A stretch of DNA of 64,000 bases from Straminergon stramineum. Taxonomy: Eukaryota; Streptophyta; Bryopsida; Hypnales; Calliergonaceae. Each line of letters begins with the position of its first letter. The stretch's first letter is position 1. The translations under genes and the position numbers were made by a program. This document shows positions 51,380 through 63,182 of this stretch, in pieces. The notes beneath the pieces were generated by a model. It worked only from the letters and a program-made list of their open reading frames with translations, had not been told where the DNA came from and ran no database searches. Location of the stretch: assembly GCA_963920665.1 (NCBI GenBank), contig OY987269.1, positions 6,822,501 to 6,886,500 on the forward strand. The letters are read 5' to 3'.

Positions 51380-52301
51380 CCCCTGAAGGTCCTTGACTAT
51401 GTTATCACCAAAAATTCTCAAAAACTGTCATTTCTAATACAAGTACCAAATTTTTGAAAAATATCATTTTTGGACACATCAAACCGTAGGATTTTGTAGT
51501 ACACTAGATTGAGAAGATGTGGAAAAAATTTCAGAAATTTCTACTGTGTAGATTGCAAGATATTAGCATTTGAAGTGACAAAAATCCTTTTGGGGGCCCA
51601 ATGAAAAAACGGGCAACTGCACTTCACAAGGTCATATTTTTATGAAAAAATGTCCAAAATGGTGGTGCTTCTTTAGATTCATTCTTCAAGGCAAGTTGGC
51701 TACATGATTGAAAATTTTTAGATCATTTGGAATTGTGCAACATATAGGAAAAATATAGTAAGGAGAAAGATGCAGAGAATGATTCAAAATACTAAATTGT
51801 TAACAATTTATTAATGGAATTGAAAATGACAATCCCAATGGTTGCAATGTTGTAATAAACAATATACACCTTTTTTTTTTCCCCAAAAAATATTGAAAAT
51901 TGAGTTAAATAAAGAACTTCAAAGTTTATTTTAGAGTAGAGAATCCATACTTGCTTGCAAACTAAAACATCCCATAACTTTTGACTCATTGATCAAAATG
52001 GAATGATTCAAAGCTTTCCATGAATATATAAATCTAGAAAACCAATTTCTAATTTTTATTTTTGAAAAAAATGATTTTTTCAAATCTGCCTGGACTACCT
52101 AAGTTGAAAAACAAACTACATATTAGGCCATAACTTTTGACTCATATTTCCAAATGCTTGAAATTTAGTGCCCATGAAAGATATTTCTTGTCCATACCTT
52201 CTATTAAAGTTTGGGCCAAAAACATAGAAACCTCTAGTCACACAAACCTACCCAAAATTGCTATGTTGCCAGAAAACGCACTAACCTTGGTCCTTTAGGG
52301 G
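51380..52301. mobile_element. piggyBac-like MITE, inverted and fuller copy, 922 bp
   Basis: The left end CCCCTGAAGGTCCTTGAC and inverted right end CCCCTAAAGGACCAAGG match the two ends of the 38658-39360 element in the opposite orientation, and the interior is collinear with its reverse complement (TTTTTGGCCC, AGTCAAAAGTTATGGCC, GATCAATGAGTCAAAAG). It has about 200 bases more than that copy. The flanks are TTAT on both sides (51376-51379 and 52302-52305). A TTAT direct repeat in place of TTAA shows that the duplication is 4 bp, not a 2 or 3 bp one. No transposase is encoded. Confidence 0.75.
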
Positions 52302-52305
52302 TTAT

Positions 52306-53000
52306 ACACTAAACTAAGGAGCCTTAGTTATTCCTTGTCCTCTTTTGATTTCTTTTAGTATACCATTGTTAAAAATGAGAGGTATATTGTTGTCTAGTGT
52401 TTCTGATTTGTTCACAAAGTTGTAGAAATGAAGTGTTGTATTTTGCACCACAAGGAATGCTATAGAGTGTAATTAAACAAGATAGGGGCCCAATACAAGA
52501 AAAAAAATATTAAAATTACTTCTACCTCCACAAAAATTGCCAAAATTAGAAATAGATCTACCACAAGGTCACTTTAAAAAAAATGCGGGAATATAAAAGC
52601 CCCCTATTAAATATATTATGTTTGTTGGTGTCCACTTAAATTACAAGGGAATGCCTTTCCAAAACTCGAACTATAGGGTTGTAAATTGATATGTCAATAA
52701 TTACTTGAGTTTTCCCAACTATAATGGAAATTATGTTTCTGATTTGTTTTGAGAATCAAGGATTGTTTGGTTATCAAGTTTGGATAGGAGCCCTAGTGAG
52801 TGTGGTAGATTACTAGTTGTGAATTTGTTAAAGAGTGAGCAATTTGAGGGTTTAGTACCTGCTAATGCTTTAGTAAGCTGCATATCGGATCATTTGTTGT
52901 TTGTTTGTTTTGATTTATAAAACTCAAATATGTTGTTTTTCCACCATATTTTTGGTAAAATTGAGATGTATTTTGAATTAAATGCTTGGTCTTAGAATGA
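52306..53000. other. Intergenic sequence
   Basis: About 700 bases between two MITEs. No gene or repeat ends recognised. Confidence 0.55.
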
Positions 53001-53002
53001 TA

Positions 53003-53177
53003 CTCCCTCTGTCCCAAAATGATCTTTTAGTTGGACAAAATGTTCAAGATTAAGGTTGAAAATAATGTTATTTCAACCCATGTCTAAGTATTTTGAGGAA
53101 GTTATCCATTCATCAAATCTTCAAGAACAAAATGATCATTTTTGAGCAACCAGATGATCATTTCTAGATGAAGGGAA
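53003..53177. mobile_element. Stowaway-like MITE, about 175 bp
   Basis: The left end CTCCCTCTGTCCCAAAATGA and the inverted right end TTCCCTTCATCTAGAAATGA form imperfect terminal inverted repeats. TA flanks both sides (53001-53002 and 53178-53179). The first 55 bases closely follow the left end of the 47628-49117 element, so they belong to one family. This is the compact form. Confidence 0.75.
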
Positions 53178-53365
53178 TACATAGAATTTTTGGAGATTTT
53201 GATGGCACTTTGGTTGTTATAGTGTAAAATCGATTTGTTTTGTTTTGATGAAGAGTAGTTCATAGTAGAGAGTTTTTAATAGCCAAATTCCTTTTTTTTC
53301 TGCTTCAATTAAAGATCAATATTCTAATTCAAGGTGGTTTCACAAATACTAATTAGGCATCACCC

Positions 53366-54489
53366 TGTCGCGCCCCTTAGTGACACTTACCACCTTAAGC
53401 TCACTTTCCAAACACTGAACACTTTAGTGCCACTAAGGTTCACGCTCTCCTAACACTGCACATGCCACGCACCCACAATATTAGGTTCCAACTCAAGTCA
53501 CGGGGTTCCCCATTCCTCCGTAACTCCCAATCCTTTCCTTCCAATACTTAACTCCCACAAGACACCGAGCATGTCATTTGATGACATGGGGCGGAACTTC
53601 CATTGATGTCCAAGCACTCGGTGAGGCACTACTCCCACCGGTGCTAACTGCCCTTGAATGGGACCCAACTCTCCACTAGGCCCAACCCAACTCATTTCAA
53701 GACTCACTAATCGGGACTCACCAAACAGGACTCACACCATGGCCTAGTGTGGAGTGGGACACCACCCAACCGGTATCAAGGAGTGCACAAGCACTCCATG
53801 GTAACACACAAGTGGTGGTGAGGCTCCAACACTAGCCTTACCACCCGGGGCCACTTAGGCTCACCATGACACCATCCGGGAGTGAGGAGGGAGACCACCC
53901 CTCCTCATAGTACTCTCTGAGTGATTCGACAGCCCCCCCCCCCCTTGTATGTCAAGGGGGACTCCCAAACACCCTTTGGTTTTGGAAGACCACCCCGTTT
54001 CTCCCAATTCGCGCTAGTTTGGGACTCCCAAACTTCCACCCGGCATAACTTTGCGGTCCGGGATCCAAATCGCACATGCGACCCCATTTTCGACATCTAC
54101 GCGACGCGTAGATGCCGATGGACTACTCACTTGCTCCATTCGGACAAGTATTCGCAAAGTTATCGCCCTCCAAAGATTCGAGACACTCCCTGCGCGACCA
54201 GGGCACTCCTGGCGTGACTGGGACACCCCCAACTTTGAACGCCCATAACTTTTGACTCGCAAGTCCAAATCGTGCGTTCTTTGGACAGCTAGAAGCGTCT
54301 TCTCAAGACCTTTCCAAGCATGTATCACACGCCCCCTAATTCGTCCGGATCAGAGCGCTACATCGCTTTGATCGCTCGGGACTCCTAGTCCCCCTCACCT
54401 CATCTCTTGCAAGGCTTGGGGAGTCACCCCCAATGTCCCCCTTGCTCACCAAGGTGGCATGGGCACGCCTTGTGATGAGGGTCGTGACA
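53366..54489. mobile_element. Solo LTR, 1124 bp, with CACCC target duplication
   Basis: Starts TGTCGCGCCCC and ends GGTCGTGACA, flanked by CACCC at 53361-53365 and 54490-54494. TG...CA ends plus a 5 bp duplication and no internal genes indicate a solo LTR left by recombination between two LTRs. It is GC-rich in an AT-rich setting. It contains a C13 run (53932-53944) and a perfect 10 bp inverted repeat with one-base spacer at 54094-54114. The open frames at 53921-54328 are overlapping shadows on both strands with no family match. The family (Gypsy or Copia) cannot be told from the LTR alone. Confidence 0.85.
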
Positions 54490-54494
54490 CACCC

Positions 54495-56680
54495 GTTGTA
54501 CATCAATCATGTCTTCTATTATAGCTTTTGAAGTATGGGGCCGATGGATCTAAAATTTTGATAAAGGAGATGGGCAAAAACTTTTTGTTGCTATAGCAAA
54601 ATGTTTTTGAAGATTTCTTAAGAATACTTTAATATTAAAAAAAAATCAAAATTTCGAATTTGTCACTTTTTGAATTTTCATAGTCTGAGAGACTTTTGAG
54701 TATCCAAAATTATCTTCACAAAGGTGAGATTCTAGTCCTGAATGTATTTCCACTAGAGGAATATATTTGAAGTCCAAAAAGCAACTAAAAATAGAAAATT
54801 TTAAATCCTCAACATAGGTGCAAAGAAGACTCCCTTGCATGGAAATCTTTAGACACTTGACAACACTTTTCCATCATATTTCTAGTAGAATCTTCTCTTG
54901 ATAAAATTCTTTAGAATTGGTAATTTTTGTTTTCATTTTTTGAAAGTTTTTACTAAGTACTTTCTAGGAATTTAAACATCCAAGTGTCTATTTTCTTGAA
55001 AAAGAATTTCCCATCTATTTTGTGAATAATTATAGACCTAAATTTGTTTTGGGTCTCAAATTTTGATGATATTTTATCTTAGGGATGTAGTCCTTAAAAA
55101 AATAAGGATATAGGTGCAAACACCAAGTATTTAATGGGGGTTATTATTTTTTGTCTATTATTTATTTTGCACCCTATCATTATGTAATTTTCTAATATAG
55201 CTCATGAAAGAAGAGGCATACATTAATTGTAATTCTCAATTGCAATGAATATATCATATGCTATATTAGTTCAATTTTTTGGCACTACTCATAATTACAA
55301 AATTGGATGTAGGGTTCACAATTAAGGCTCAGGCTTCTTATCCCTTTAGTGCTCCGACATCTAGATTTTCATATCTAATTCCCAAAGCTCTAAAACATAT
55401 GAAACAACTTGGGTTAGATGCCAATTCCATTTGTCTTTCAAGGAAAATATTTCAAGAAGTCCAAACCATATATCAAGAAGAATAAAAACACAAGCAAAAC
55501 CTACCAGTTTCAAGTAGACTGAGTGAGTGGAAGCCATCTTTGATAAAAAATGCTTTTGTTCCAAGGTTGTTTTCTAGAGTTTGAACAATAGTGCCTATGG
55601 AAACAATAAACAATGGCTAAAATGCAAGTCCTATCTTAGCTGAAGAGAGAAGATTCAAACAATTGTTCAATTTCAAAGCATTGTGATCATACAACCTAAA
55701 AGCATTCTCAACTCTTTATGAGATGCATCCGCAACTCTTTGCAAGTAAATAAACATATAAAGTAGCAAGTATATATAGTGTATGTGGTTCAAGCACTTAT
55801 GCAAGTCCAACATATCATCATGGGGCAAGCTTGATGTCAAAATTTGGTTAAATGTACTTACATACAAATCAAGGCAAATAACTTGTATGGCCCTCCAAAT
55901 ATATAATGGCTAGATCAAGAATCCTTACTAATTAATATGTGATGTGGTTATGAACCTAAGCCTCATTAGGAATTAATTGGAGGTCAATTAAAATGCTCAG
56001 TAAGGTAGTTTACTAGTATGTAGCTATTGATAAATACAACACATACTCATTTGTGCATAATAAAAGTCCAAGCTAAAAAGAACACAAATTGCATGTGATA
56101 GGCTAATGACCCTCATTTAATTTTGAAACTAACATTGGTTTGTAAGTTAAATAATCAAAGTTGAAAGAATCTAGAATAAAAGGACAATGTAGTATAAATG
56201 TGGGGTTAAATGTCAACCCTAAACCCATAATTGGGACTTTTATCCCACTAAATTAATAAAAAGGGGGGCATCCTAAGTCTAATTTTTTCCTAATGCATCC
56301 CATTATTCCACACCCTATAGTATTCATAATAAACCCAATAACATTTTACATTTAGTATAGTATAATCAATCAAATTATAATTTTTCAACACCAATGTTTT
56401 TTTGGCACCCTACATTTATTTGTACCTATATGGCTACTTCTACCACTAATTGCATCCCTTGAGTATTTTATTTTTAGTCTTATACTAGTTATCCATATTT
56501 TACTTTTTAGATCAATATTTTTTTCCAAGAGCTCATCGTACTGTGAAAAAGGCCCCAAATGCAACAAGATGTCAAAATGAGTAGGTGTTTCTTAGTCTTG
56601 GAAGCATTGACAGAACAATTGATGATAATGCAACACATGTGGGTTTTTTTGGTACTCTATGTGATGGGATTTCCTACTAG
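54495..56680. other. Intergenic sequence upstream of the second LRR locus
   Basis: About 2.2 kb. The place where NB-ARC exons of the LRR gene would be expected shows no P-loop or other NLR motif. The 68-residue frame at 55279-55485 and others have no recognisable content. Confidence 0.55.
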
Positions 56681-59035
56681 TGTAAAAATATAGACCCTTA
56701 CGGATTTTCTTTTGTCTTCAAAGATTTGAATCCAATAAAGAAGGTTGACTTCCGTGAATTGTTGCTTCTAAATATTGAAGCACTCAATGACTTGAGTAAT
56801 GTTGCAAGACTGATTCAAAGAACTCATCGACTTAAATTCCTTCGGATTATATACAAAACAAATGATATTGATGATGAGGATAACTTTTCAAACCACACCA
56901 GTCAACTTACAACCCTATTGCAACTACAAAAACTTCAACAACTCACAGTACTAGAATTACAAAACTTTCAATTGATGAAGACTTTTCCAAACACAAGAAT
57001 TGAACACATGCCCTTGAAGACAATACGCTTACAAAATTGTCATAACCTTATAAATATAACACATGGGTTTCAAAATATAACATCCTTGACATCAATATAC
57101 ATTCAAAGATGCAAAAAATTGACATCAATTCATACAACACTTGAAAATCTCAAGGCCTTGGAGATTCTAGACTTTGAAGGATGTGAAACCCTTCAATTTA
57201 TACCTTTTGGTATGGAAAAGTTGGTACTTTTGAAGAAACGAAACTTCACAGATTGCAAGCAGTTCAAAATTGAGGATTTGAACCTTGAATCATTGACATC
57301 ACTTACTACATTGACTTTCAAGGGATGTGAGCAACTAGGTGAGATTCTACCATCCATTGCCAATATGACATGTTTGGAGTGGCTTAGTTTTAAAGGTTGT
57401 AAAACGTTGAAGGTGGGAAAGGCATCATTTGAAAATCTCAAGGCTTTGAAGAGTCTAGACTTTGGAGGATGTGAGGTGTTGGAGGATATGCCCTATGGAT
57501 TGGGAAAGCTAGCATCACTAGAGAAGCTCTTTGTGCATGATTGCAAGGATTTGAAGATTCAGTATTCAGACCTTGATTCATTGACATCACTTACTACATT
57601 GTCTTTCAAGGGATGCGAACAACTTCAACAAATTCCACCAGCCATAGCCAACATGACATGTTTAGAGTTGCTTAGCTTTAAGGAGTGTAAGAAGTTGAAG
57701 GTGGGACATGTATCATTTCAAAATCTCAAAGCTTTAAGGATTCTAGGCTTTGAAGGATGTGAAGCATTAGAGAACATGCCCAATGGATTGGGAAAATTGG
57801 CATCACTAGAGAAACTCTATTTGAATGATTGTAAGGATTTGAAGATTCAGAATTTAGACCTTGATTCATTGATATCAATTACTACATTGACTTTCATGGG
57901 ATGTTAACAACTTCAACAAATTCCTCTAGCTATAGCCAACATGACATGTTTAGTCATGCTCGGCTTTCAAGGTTGCAAAAAATTGAGGATGGGGAAGGCA
58001 TCCTTTGAAAATCTCAAGGCCTTAAAGGTTCTAACCTTTGAAGGTTGTGAGGTATTGGAGAACATTCCCAACGGATTGGGAAAGTTGGCATCACTAGAGA
58101 TACTTAATTTGAATGATTGTAAGCACTTGAAGATTCATAATTCGGACCTTGAATCATTGACATCACTTACTACATTATCTTGCATGGGATGTGAACAACT
58201 AGAAGAGATTTCATGAACCATAACCAATATGACATGTTTAGAATGGCTTGGTTTTAAAGGTTGCAAGAAGTTGAGGGTGGGGCATGCATCATTTCAAAAT
58301 CTCAAAAGCTTTAAGGACTCTAGTCTTTGAAGGATGTGAGGCATTGGAGGATTTGCCCTATGGATTGGGAAAGTTGGCATCACTAGAGATACTTAATTTG
58401 AATGATTGCAAGGATTTGAAGATTCAGAATTCAGACCTTGATTCATTGACATCACTTACTACATTGACTTTCAAGGGATGCGAACAACTCCAACAAATTC
58501 CGCCAGCCATAGCCAACATGACTTGTTTGCAACGGCTTGACTTTCAAGATTGCAAAAAGTTGAGGGTAGGGCAAGTATCATTTGAAAATCTCAAGGCTTT
58601 GAAGGGTCTAAACTTTGGAGGATGTGAGGCATTGGAGAACATGCCTCATGGATTGGAAAATTTGCCATCATTAGAGAATCTCTAGTTCAATAATTGCAAG
58701 CAATTAAAAATTGAAGATTCAGACCTTGAATCATTGACATCACTTACCACATTGGATTTCAAGGGATGCGAACAACTTGAACAAATTCCACTAGCCATAG
58801 CCAACATGATATGTTTGCAACGGCTTGTCTTTGAAGGTTGCAAGAGGTTGAGGGTGGGGAAGGCATCCTTTGAAAATCTGAAGGCTTTAAAGGTTCTTAG
58901 CTTTGAAGGATGTGAGGCATTGGAGGATTTTCCCCATGGATTGGAAAAATTGGCATCACTAGAAGATCTCCATGTGATGAATTGCAAGGTGTTGAAGACG
59001 AAGGATATGGTTGGACCTTGATTCATTGACATCAC
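56681..59035 (+). pseudogene. Second NLR-type LRR exon, six diverged 288 bp units, decayed
   Basis: A plausible splice acceptor (TTTCCTACTAG, ending 56680) opens a frame that runs to 57907; its TTG at 56726 is not a real start. An N-terminal part (FRELLLLNIEALNDL, then less regular LRRs) is followed by units of four 24-residue LRRs starting at 57293, 57581, 57869, 58157, 58446 and 58734. Breaks: TAA 57905, TGA 58214, one extra base near 58300, TAG 58683, and a net 4 bases near 59005. Modules such as GCEQLQQIPPAIANMTCL are clearly ancestral to the array's GWKQLQQIPPTIANMTSL. LRRs of this type belong to TIR-NBS-LRR resistance proteins; no other NLR domain is present here. Confidence 0.8.
57293..59025 (+). 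repeat. Ancestral-type 288 bp LRR units, six copies
   Basis: Unit spacings are 288, 288, 288, 289, 288 and then 292 to the next TTGACATCAC at 59026. Units differ from each other far more than those of the big array, and the spacing shows the small indels that the big array lacks. At the position of the array's TGA these units have TTG (DLK) or TTC (QFK). This is the best in-window outgroup for the array. Confidence 0.9.
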
Positions 59036-62000
59036 CCACTTTGTTGAATGTCAAGGGATGTGAAGAATTGATTGAATTTTGGCTTACAGAGTTGCGATCT
59101 TGAATTTTATACATTTGCAGTTTTTAGGCTCAAAAATTTAATGAAGTTGAAAGGGGTATTGGAAAACTTTATGGTTATGAAGATTATGGATTATGAGGAT
59201 TTACTTTGGATGGATTATTTGGATGATTGCAAAAATCACTAGCCCTCATTTTTGTTCCCATGGCCTTAGGTAGGTGTTTTTTTTCTCATAAATTTTGCAC
59301 CAAACATTCTTATATGAAATTTGAACTGAAGGTTCATGTGGTAGTTTTAGACATTGAGTAATTTTTAGAATTATTTAAAAATTGATTTTCTATTTTTAAA
59401 CAACTTCCAATTGGATGTCTACCTTGGCCATTTGGGGAGGGGGTTGGTAGTAATTTTTACCCATATACAAAAGTGAATTTGAAGCTCTATATTAGAATAC
59501 AAGGACTTCTACTAAATTTATATGGTTCTTCAAAGAAATTTTCTAAAAGCAATTAATTGTCCACCTTCTACATGTGCTCAAAGTACACTACCTTTATGCA
59601 AGTGCAGAGAGCACAGTTTTTTTCTCAAAGATGAAAATGGTTGAGGAAAAACGTCTTTTATCATTTTCATCTTCAAGTTAGAAAAATATATTTTATCATT
59701 TTATTTTTTGGGAATTTTTTGACTATTTTCTGAAAATCAAACGTCGAAGTGTCCATTTTCTTGGTACTTTCTATTGTACTTGTTTTTGTGCCTAACTTGT
59801 TGTGACCCATGTAATAGAGCTTTGTTGGAGTATCAACCAAAAGTTAAAGAATGTACATTGATAGCTATAATTATTAGCACTACATTTTGAGTTGAATTAT
59901 AAAGAACCTAACAAATTGAAATAGATTTTGCTTGCCAGTAGCAACATGTTATGTTTGCAATTGCTAGAATTTGAAGATTTGAAGCATTTGGTGATGGTAT
60001 ATGCAACATTTGAAATTCTCAAGGATTGTGTGAATAAGTGAATTTCTCTTTTTGTGATTGGAAAGCTTGACATTTTGGGCAGAGATGTAATCCATTGATT
60101 GAAAGAAGTTGAAGATTGTGTCACTAGAGTTTGATTTTGTGATGTCATTCACTACATTGATTTTCAATAGATGTCATGTCTTGGTTGAATTGTGGCATGC
60201 CAATTTTGAACTAAATGAGGGTTTAGAGGGTCTTCAAGTTTCCTAGACCCTCTTTCTATTTTGTAGAGAATTCATCTTAGAATTGGTTTTCTAATAAATG
60301 AAATTTGTTTGAAGGTCTATTGATATGATTCTTAAAATTAGTATTAGAAAGTAGATCTAGGTCCACAAATGAAGGGTGGTGGGGAGAAACATGAGCTTGT
60401 AGTAGGGCAATTTCTTATCATGGTATACCAATGTTCATCAAGCAATAGAGGCATACCAAATGTTTGAATTGTACACACTATTTTTGCACCAAATATTGAA
60501 TATTTCCATCAAATTTGCACTAGAATAACCACTTTTTTTGTTTTAGCTAATTCGAGAATATAAAAAATTCCATAGTAATTCCAACTTCAAAATGTGTATT
60601 TAATACATATTTAGAAAACAAAAATATGATTATATACAATAGTAAACTCTTAATCCTTCAATGCCTATAAGAACAAAATGTGTCTTTTTTAGTTTTTTTA
60701 TTGCAAATTTGAGAAAATTGAAAAATCTCATTACACTCTTAATCAATTCATTGTAAGTGAGATGTCTACATACTTGTAGTATTTTCTATTTTCAAATGTT
60801 GTATATGTGTAATATTGCAAAGTTAAATTAAAAAAAGAAGGTTTGTGCTTAAACTTATGAAAGGAAGGGAGAGACAAAATGTTAAGACAAATTTTTTTGG
60901 CCCATGTCAAAAAGATGGAAGAAACCTTAAAGGATTAGGTGTTCAAATTTGAACAAGAGATGAATACAAACACATCCCAAATACACCAAGTCTTATTTTT
61001 TTTCATTCACATAAATGTTTGTGGATTGTAGTAATTGTTCACTATGTATTGCATATATGGTATAGGTTTTTAGAATTTTTCTTCTCAAATACCTTGTAGT
61101 TTAACCCCTAAACGTCTAGATTCATCTCCAAAAATGATGATTTGAGAAAAATCATTATAAAGTGCTATTTGGAAGCATATTTTGGAATTGAAATGCAAAT
61201 AAAAGTTGTAGATTCCATTTGTATGGTTAGATTCACCAACGCTACCACCAATCTTTTTTTATAAATTTTGAAAGAGAAATTCCAAAATTCCTTCAAAATT
61301 TGATTGCAAGTAAAATATTATCATTTTTGGACTAAAATTTGTTGGAATGGATTTGAAACGAGGTTCTCTTCACATGGTGATTTTTTAAAATTTTTGTGTT
61401 CTTCCTATCTATGACCTCATTTTGGCAAATCCAAATTTGAACTAAAGTCAATGCATTTTGACCACTTGACATACTTGCACATTTGTAATTTTAGAAAAAT
61501 ATGAACTCTAGTTACACCAAATCCAAGCCTTAGATAGGACAACAACTTGATAACATATCTTCACAAATTAAAATAACTTTCATCCAAGTAGTTAGGAGGA
61601 TAAAACTGGAGTTTCAATCTATTCATCGTCCAGAAAATGGACGTCGACGCGTTTAGGGGTTAAGGGCTATAGATATACTTGAGCTCAAAAAATAACTCAT
61701 TTAATTTTGACAATTGAATATGACTTGAAGAAATAAGTAAGAAAGCCTATCAAAATCATCATAATTAGAACTTAGTATTTTGAACTTTAATGAAAGAAAT
61801 CTCTTGTGAACATTATACATAATCAATTTGTAAATTTTTTTAGAAAGGTTTTTTATTTTTTATTCTTTATCGTATTGAAAATAATTAATAAATATTTATA
61901 GATCTAATTTATAGATATGATTTAAGGTGAAAACACCCAAAATTGTCAAATAATCAATTCAACATAGTTAGAGACAATTGTTCAAAAAAGCATTTTTTGT

Positions 62001-62128
62001 AATATTAGCAATTGAAAATCATGAATTGAAAAAAATAAAATTGAATAAGACATGTAATTACTATAAATTTTCAAAGTGGAAGCTCACTAGACCACTAAAA
62101 CTGTAATATATGTTGGTCATAAAATTAG
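59026..62128 (+). repeat. Downstream flank, copy 2 of the segmental duplication
   Basis: Paralogous to 37103-43915. The first part carries decayed LRR sequence (CEELIEF at about 59063; NMLCLQLLEFEDLKHL at about 59943; TTLIFN near 60150). About 600 bases at 59230-59880 are extra or unalignable relative to copy 1. This copy lacks the CACTA, piggyBac-like and 3.5 kb insertions of copy 1 and has its own MITE at 61105-61659. Similarity fades after CTAGACCACTAAAACTG (about 62087). Confidence 0.85.
61105..61659. mobile_element. TTAA-flanked piggyBac-like MITE, 555 bp, second family
   Basis: The left end CCCCTAAACGTC and inverted right end CCCCTAAACGCG are flanked by TTAA (61101-61104 and 61660-61663). 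The interior is not obviously similar to the other two TTAA/TTAT elements, so it is a different family with related termini. The paralogous site near 39910 reads CATCAAGGGCTATAG where the right flank here reads TTAAGGGCTATAG, consistent with an empty site differing by one base. No transposase is present. Confidence 0.8.
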
Positions 62129-62243
62129 GGTTGCTAGCATGCGAGCTTGTGAGCTTATGAGCAAGAACTTTGTATTTTCATAAAAATGGATGAAGTACTT
62201 ATGACCATGGCTTTAGGGATTTGTGATTTTCTAGAAATGTGTG

Positions 62244-62345
62244 TTCATTTTTTCAAAATCGAACTCAATGAAGATTTTTTTTAAAAAAATCTTCATTGCA
62301 ACAAAATATGGTACTCGATTTTGAATGAAATCACATAATGTGAAA
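62244..62345. repeat. Nested inverted repeat (hairpin)
   Basis: An inner near-perfect palindrome at about 62269-62300 (AATGAAGATTTTTTTT against AAAAAAATCTTCATT) lies inside an outer inverted repeat (TTCAAAATCGA against TCGATTTTGAA). It may be a small foldback element; no clear target duplication was found. Confidence 0.7.
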
Positions 62346-62587
62346 AAGTAAAGGAAAATAAATGACACCCCATATATAGCCATAAAACTCACAAATCCAA
62401 TCATGATGAAAAAATGAATATTGGCCTTCTAAAGCCAACAACGCAATTCATTGGTGATTTGGAGTTAATCTCCAAAAATTAGGTTTATGGACTAGCATAG
62501 GATGAAAAACCTTGAGGATGAGGATGAAAATCCAAAAGCATAGGATTACATTAGATGAATGAGAGGAAGGGGGTGCCCAAGGAAGAG

Positions 62588-62620
62588 TATAAAAAGGCAC
62601 CCCTTCTTCTCTCTCACCAC
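62588..62620 (+). promoter_or_regulatory. Possible core promoter: TATA box and CT-rich patch
   Basis: TATAAAAAGG at 62588-62597 is followed by a pyrimidine-rich stretch (CTTCTTCTCTCTCACC, 62604-62619), the layout of a plant TATA promoter with Y patch. Downstream there is no recognisable coding sequence: the 88-residue frame at 62727-62993 begins with TTG, and a CACTA MITE lies just after the presumed start. It may be an orphan promoter or chance. Confidence 0.3.
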
Positions 62621-62648
62621 CCCCATTTCTGTTGTATATGGGTTTGTT

Positions 62649-62725
62649 CACTAATAGAAAATTGTGTTGTAGTGAACAAAATGTTACTTGACTTTTGTTC
62701 ACTGCAACACAATTTTTTTGTAGTG
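62649..62725. mobile_element. Tiny CACTA-type MITE, 77 bp
   Basis: The ends CACTAATAGAAAATTGTG and, inverted, CACTACAAAAAAATTGTG make terminal inverted repeats of over 30 bp that nearly meet in the middle. It is flanked by GTT on both sides (62646-62648 and 62726-62728), the 3 bp duplication expected of CACTA elements. Its termini resemble those of the 247 bp MITE at 37813, so both could have been moved by the same autonomous element. Confidence 0.8.
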
Positions 62726-63182
62726 GTTGGATCCAATTTATATTGGAATTGTGGCAGTTTTAGCCACAAAACTTGCAACGGAGTTTTTCGGGCATTTTTT
62801 GGCTATAGTTGCTTTTTTTCAAGCTTGTAAGGTCTTTGTGGGTTCCTTGCACCTTGAACTTTTTTTTTATACTAATCCCCTCAAGGCTTTGAGGCTTGAA
62901 AGTTCACTATTACCATGTTGTGGAGAGACCGTGGTTTTTGTTTGTTTTTGGAAGGGTTCCTTAGTCCCCCTTCATGTCTTGTCTTTGTACTAATCCTAGA
63001 GTAACCCCCCATATGACTTGGCAATGCTGCTTTGGAGGGGCTTTTAATCAAGTTGTTGATGTGCTAATCTTGTTTAGCTAATTGTTGGGTGTCAAGTGTC
63101 TTTTTTGTCTCCCAATACTAATGTGGTGGTCCTAAGAGGGAGCTAAGAGTGGGTGAGGGTTGGTGGATCCTATTGTGTTAGC

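Noticed and set aside
53921..54328. Overlapping 98- and 104-residue frames in the solo LTR
   Set aside because: They oppose each other in a GC-rich LTR, with no motif; GC-rich sequence yields such frames by chance.
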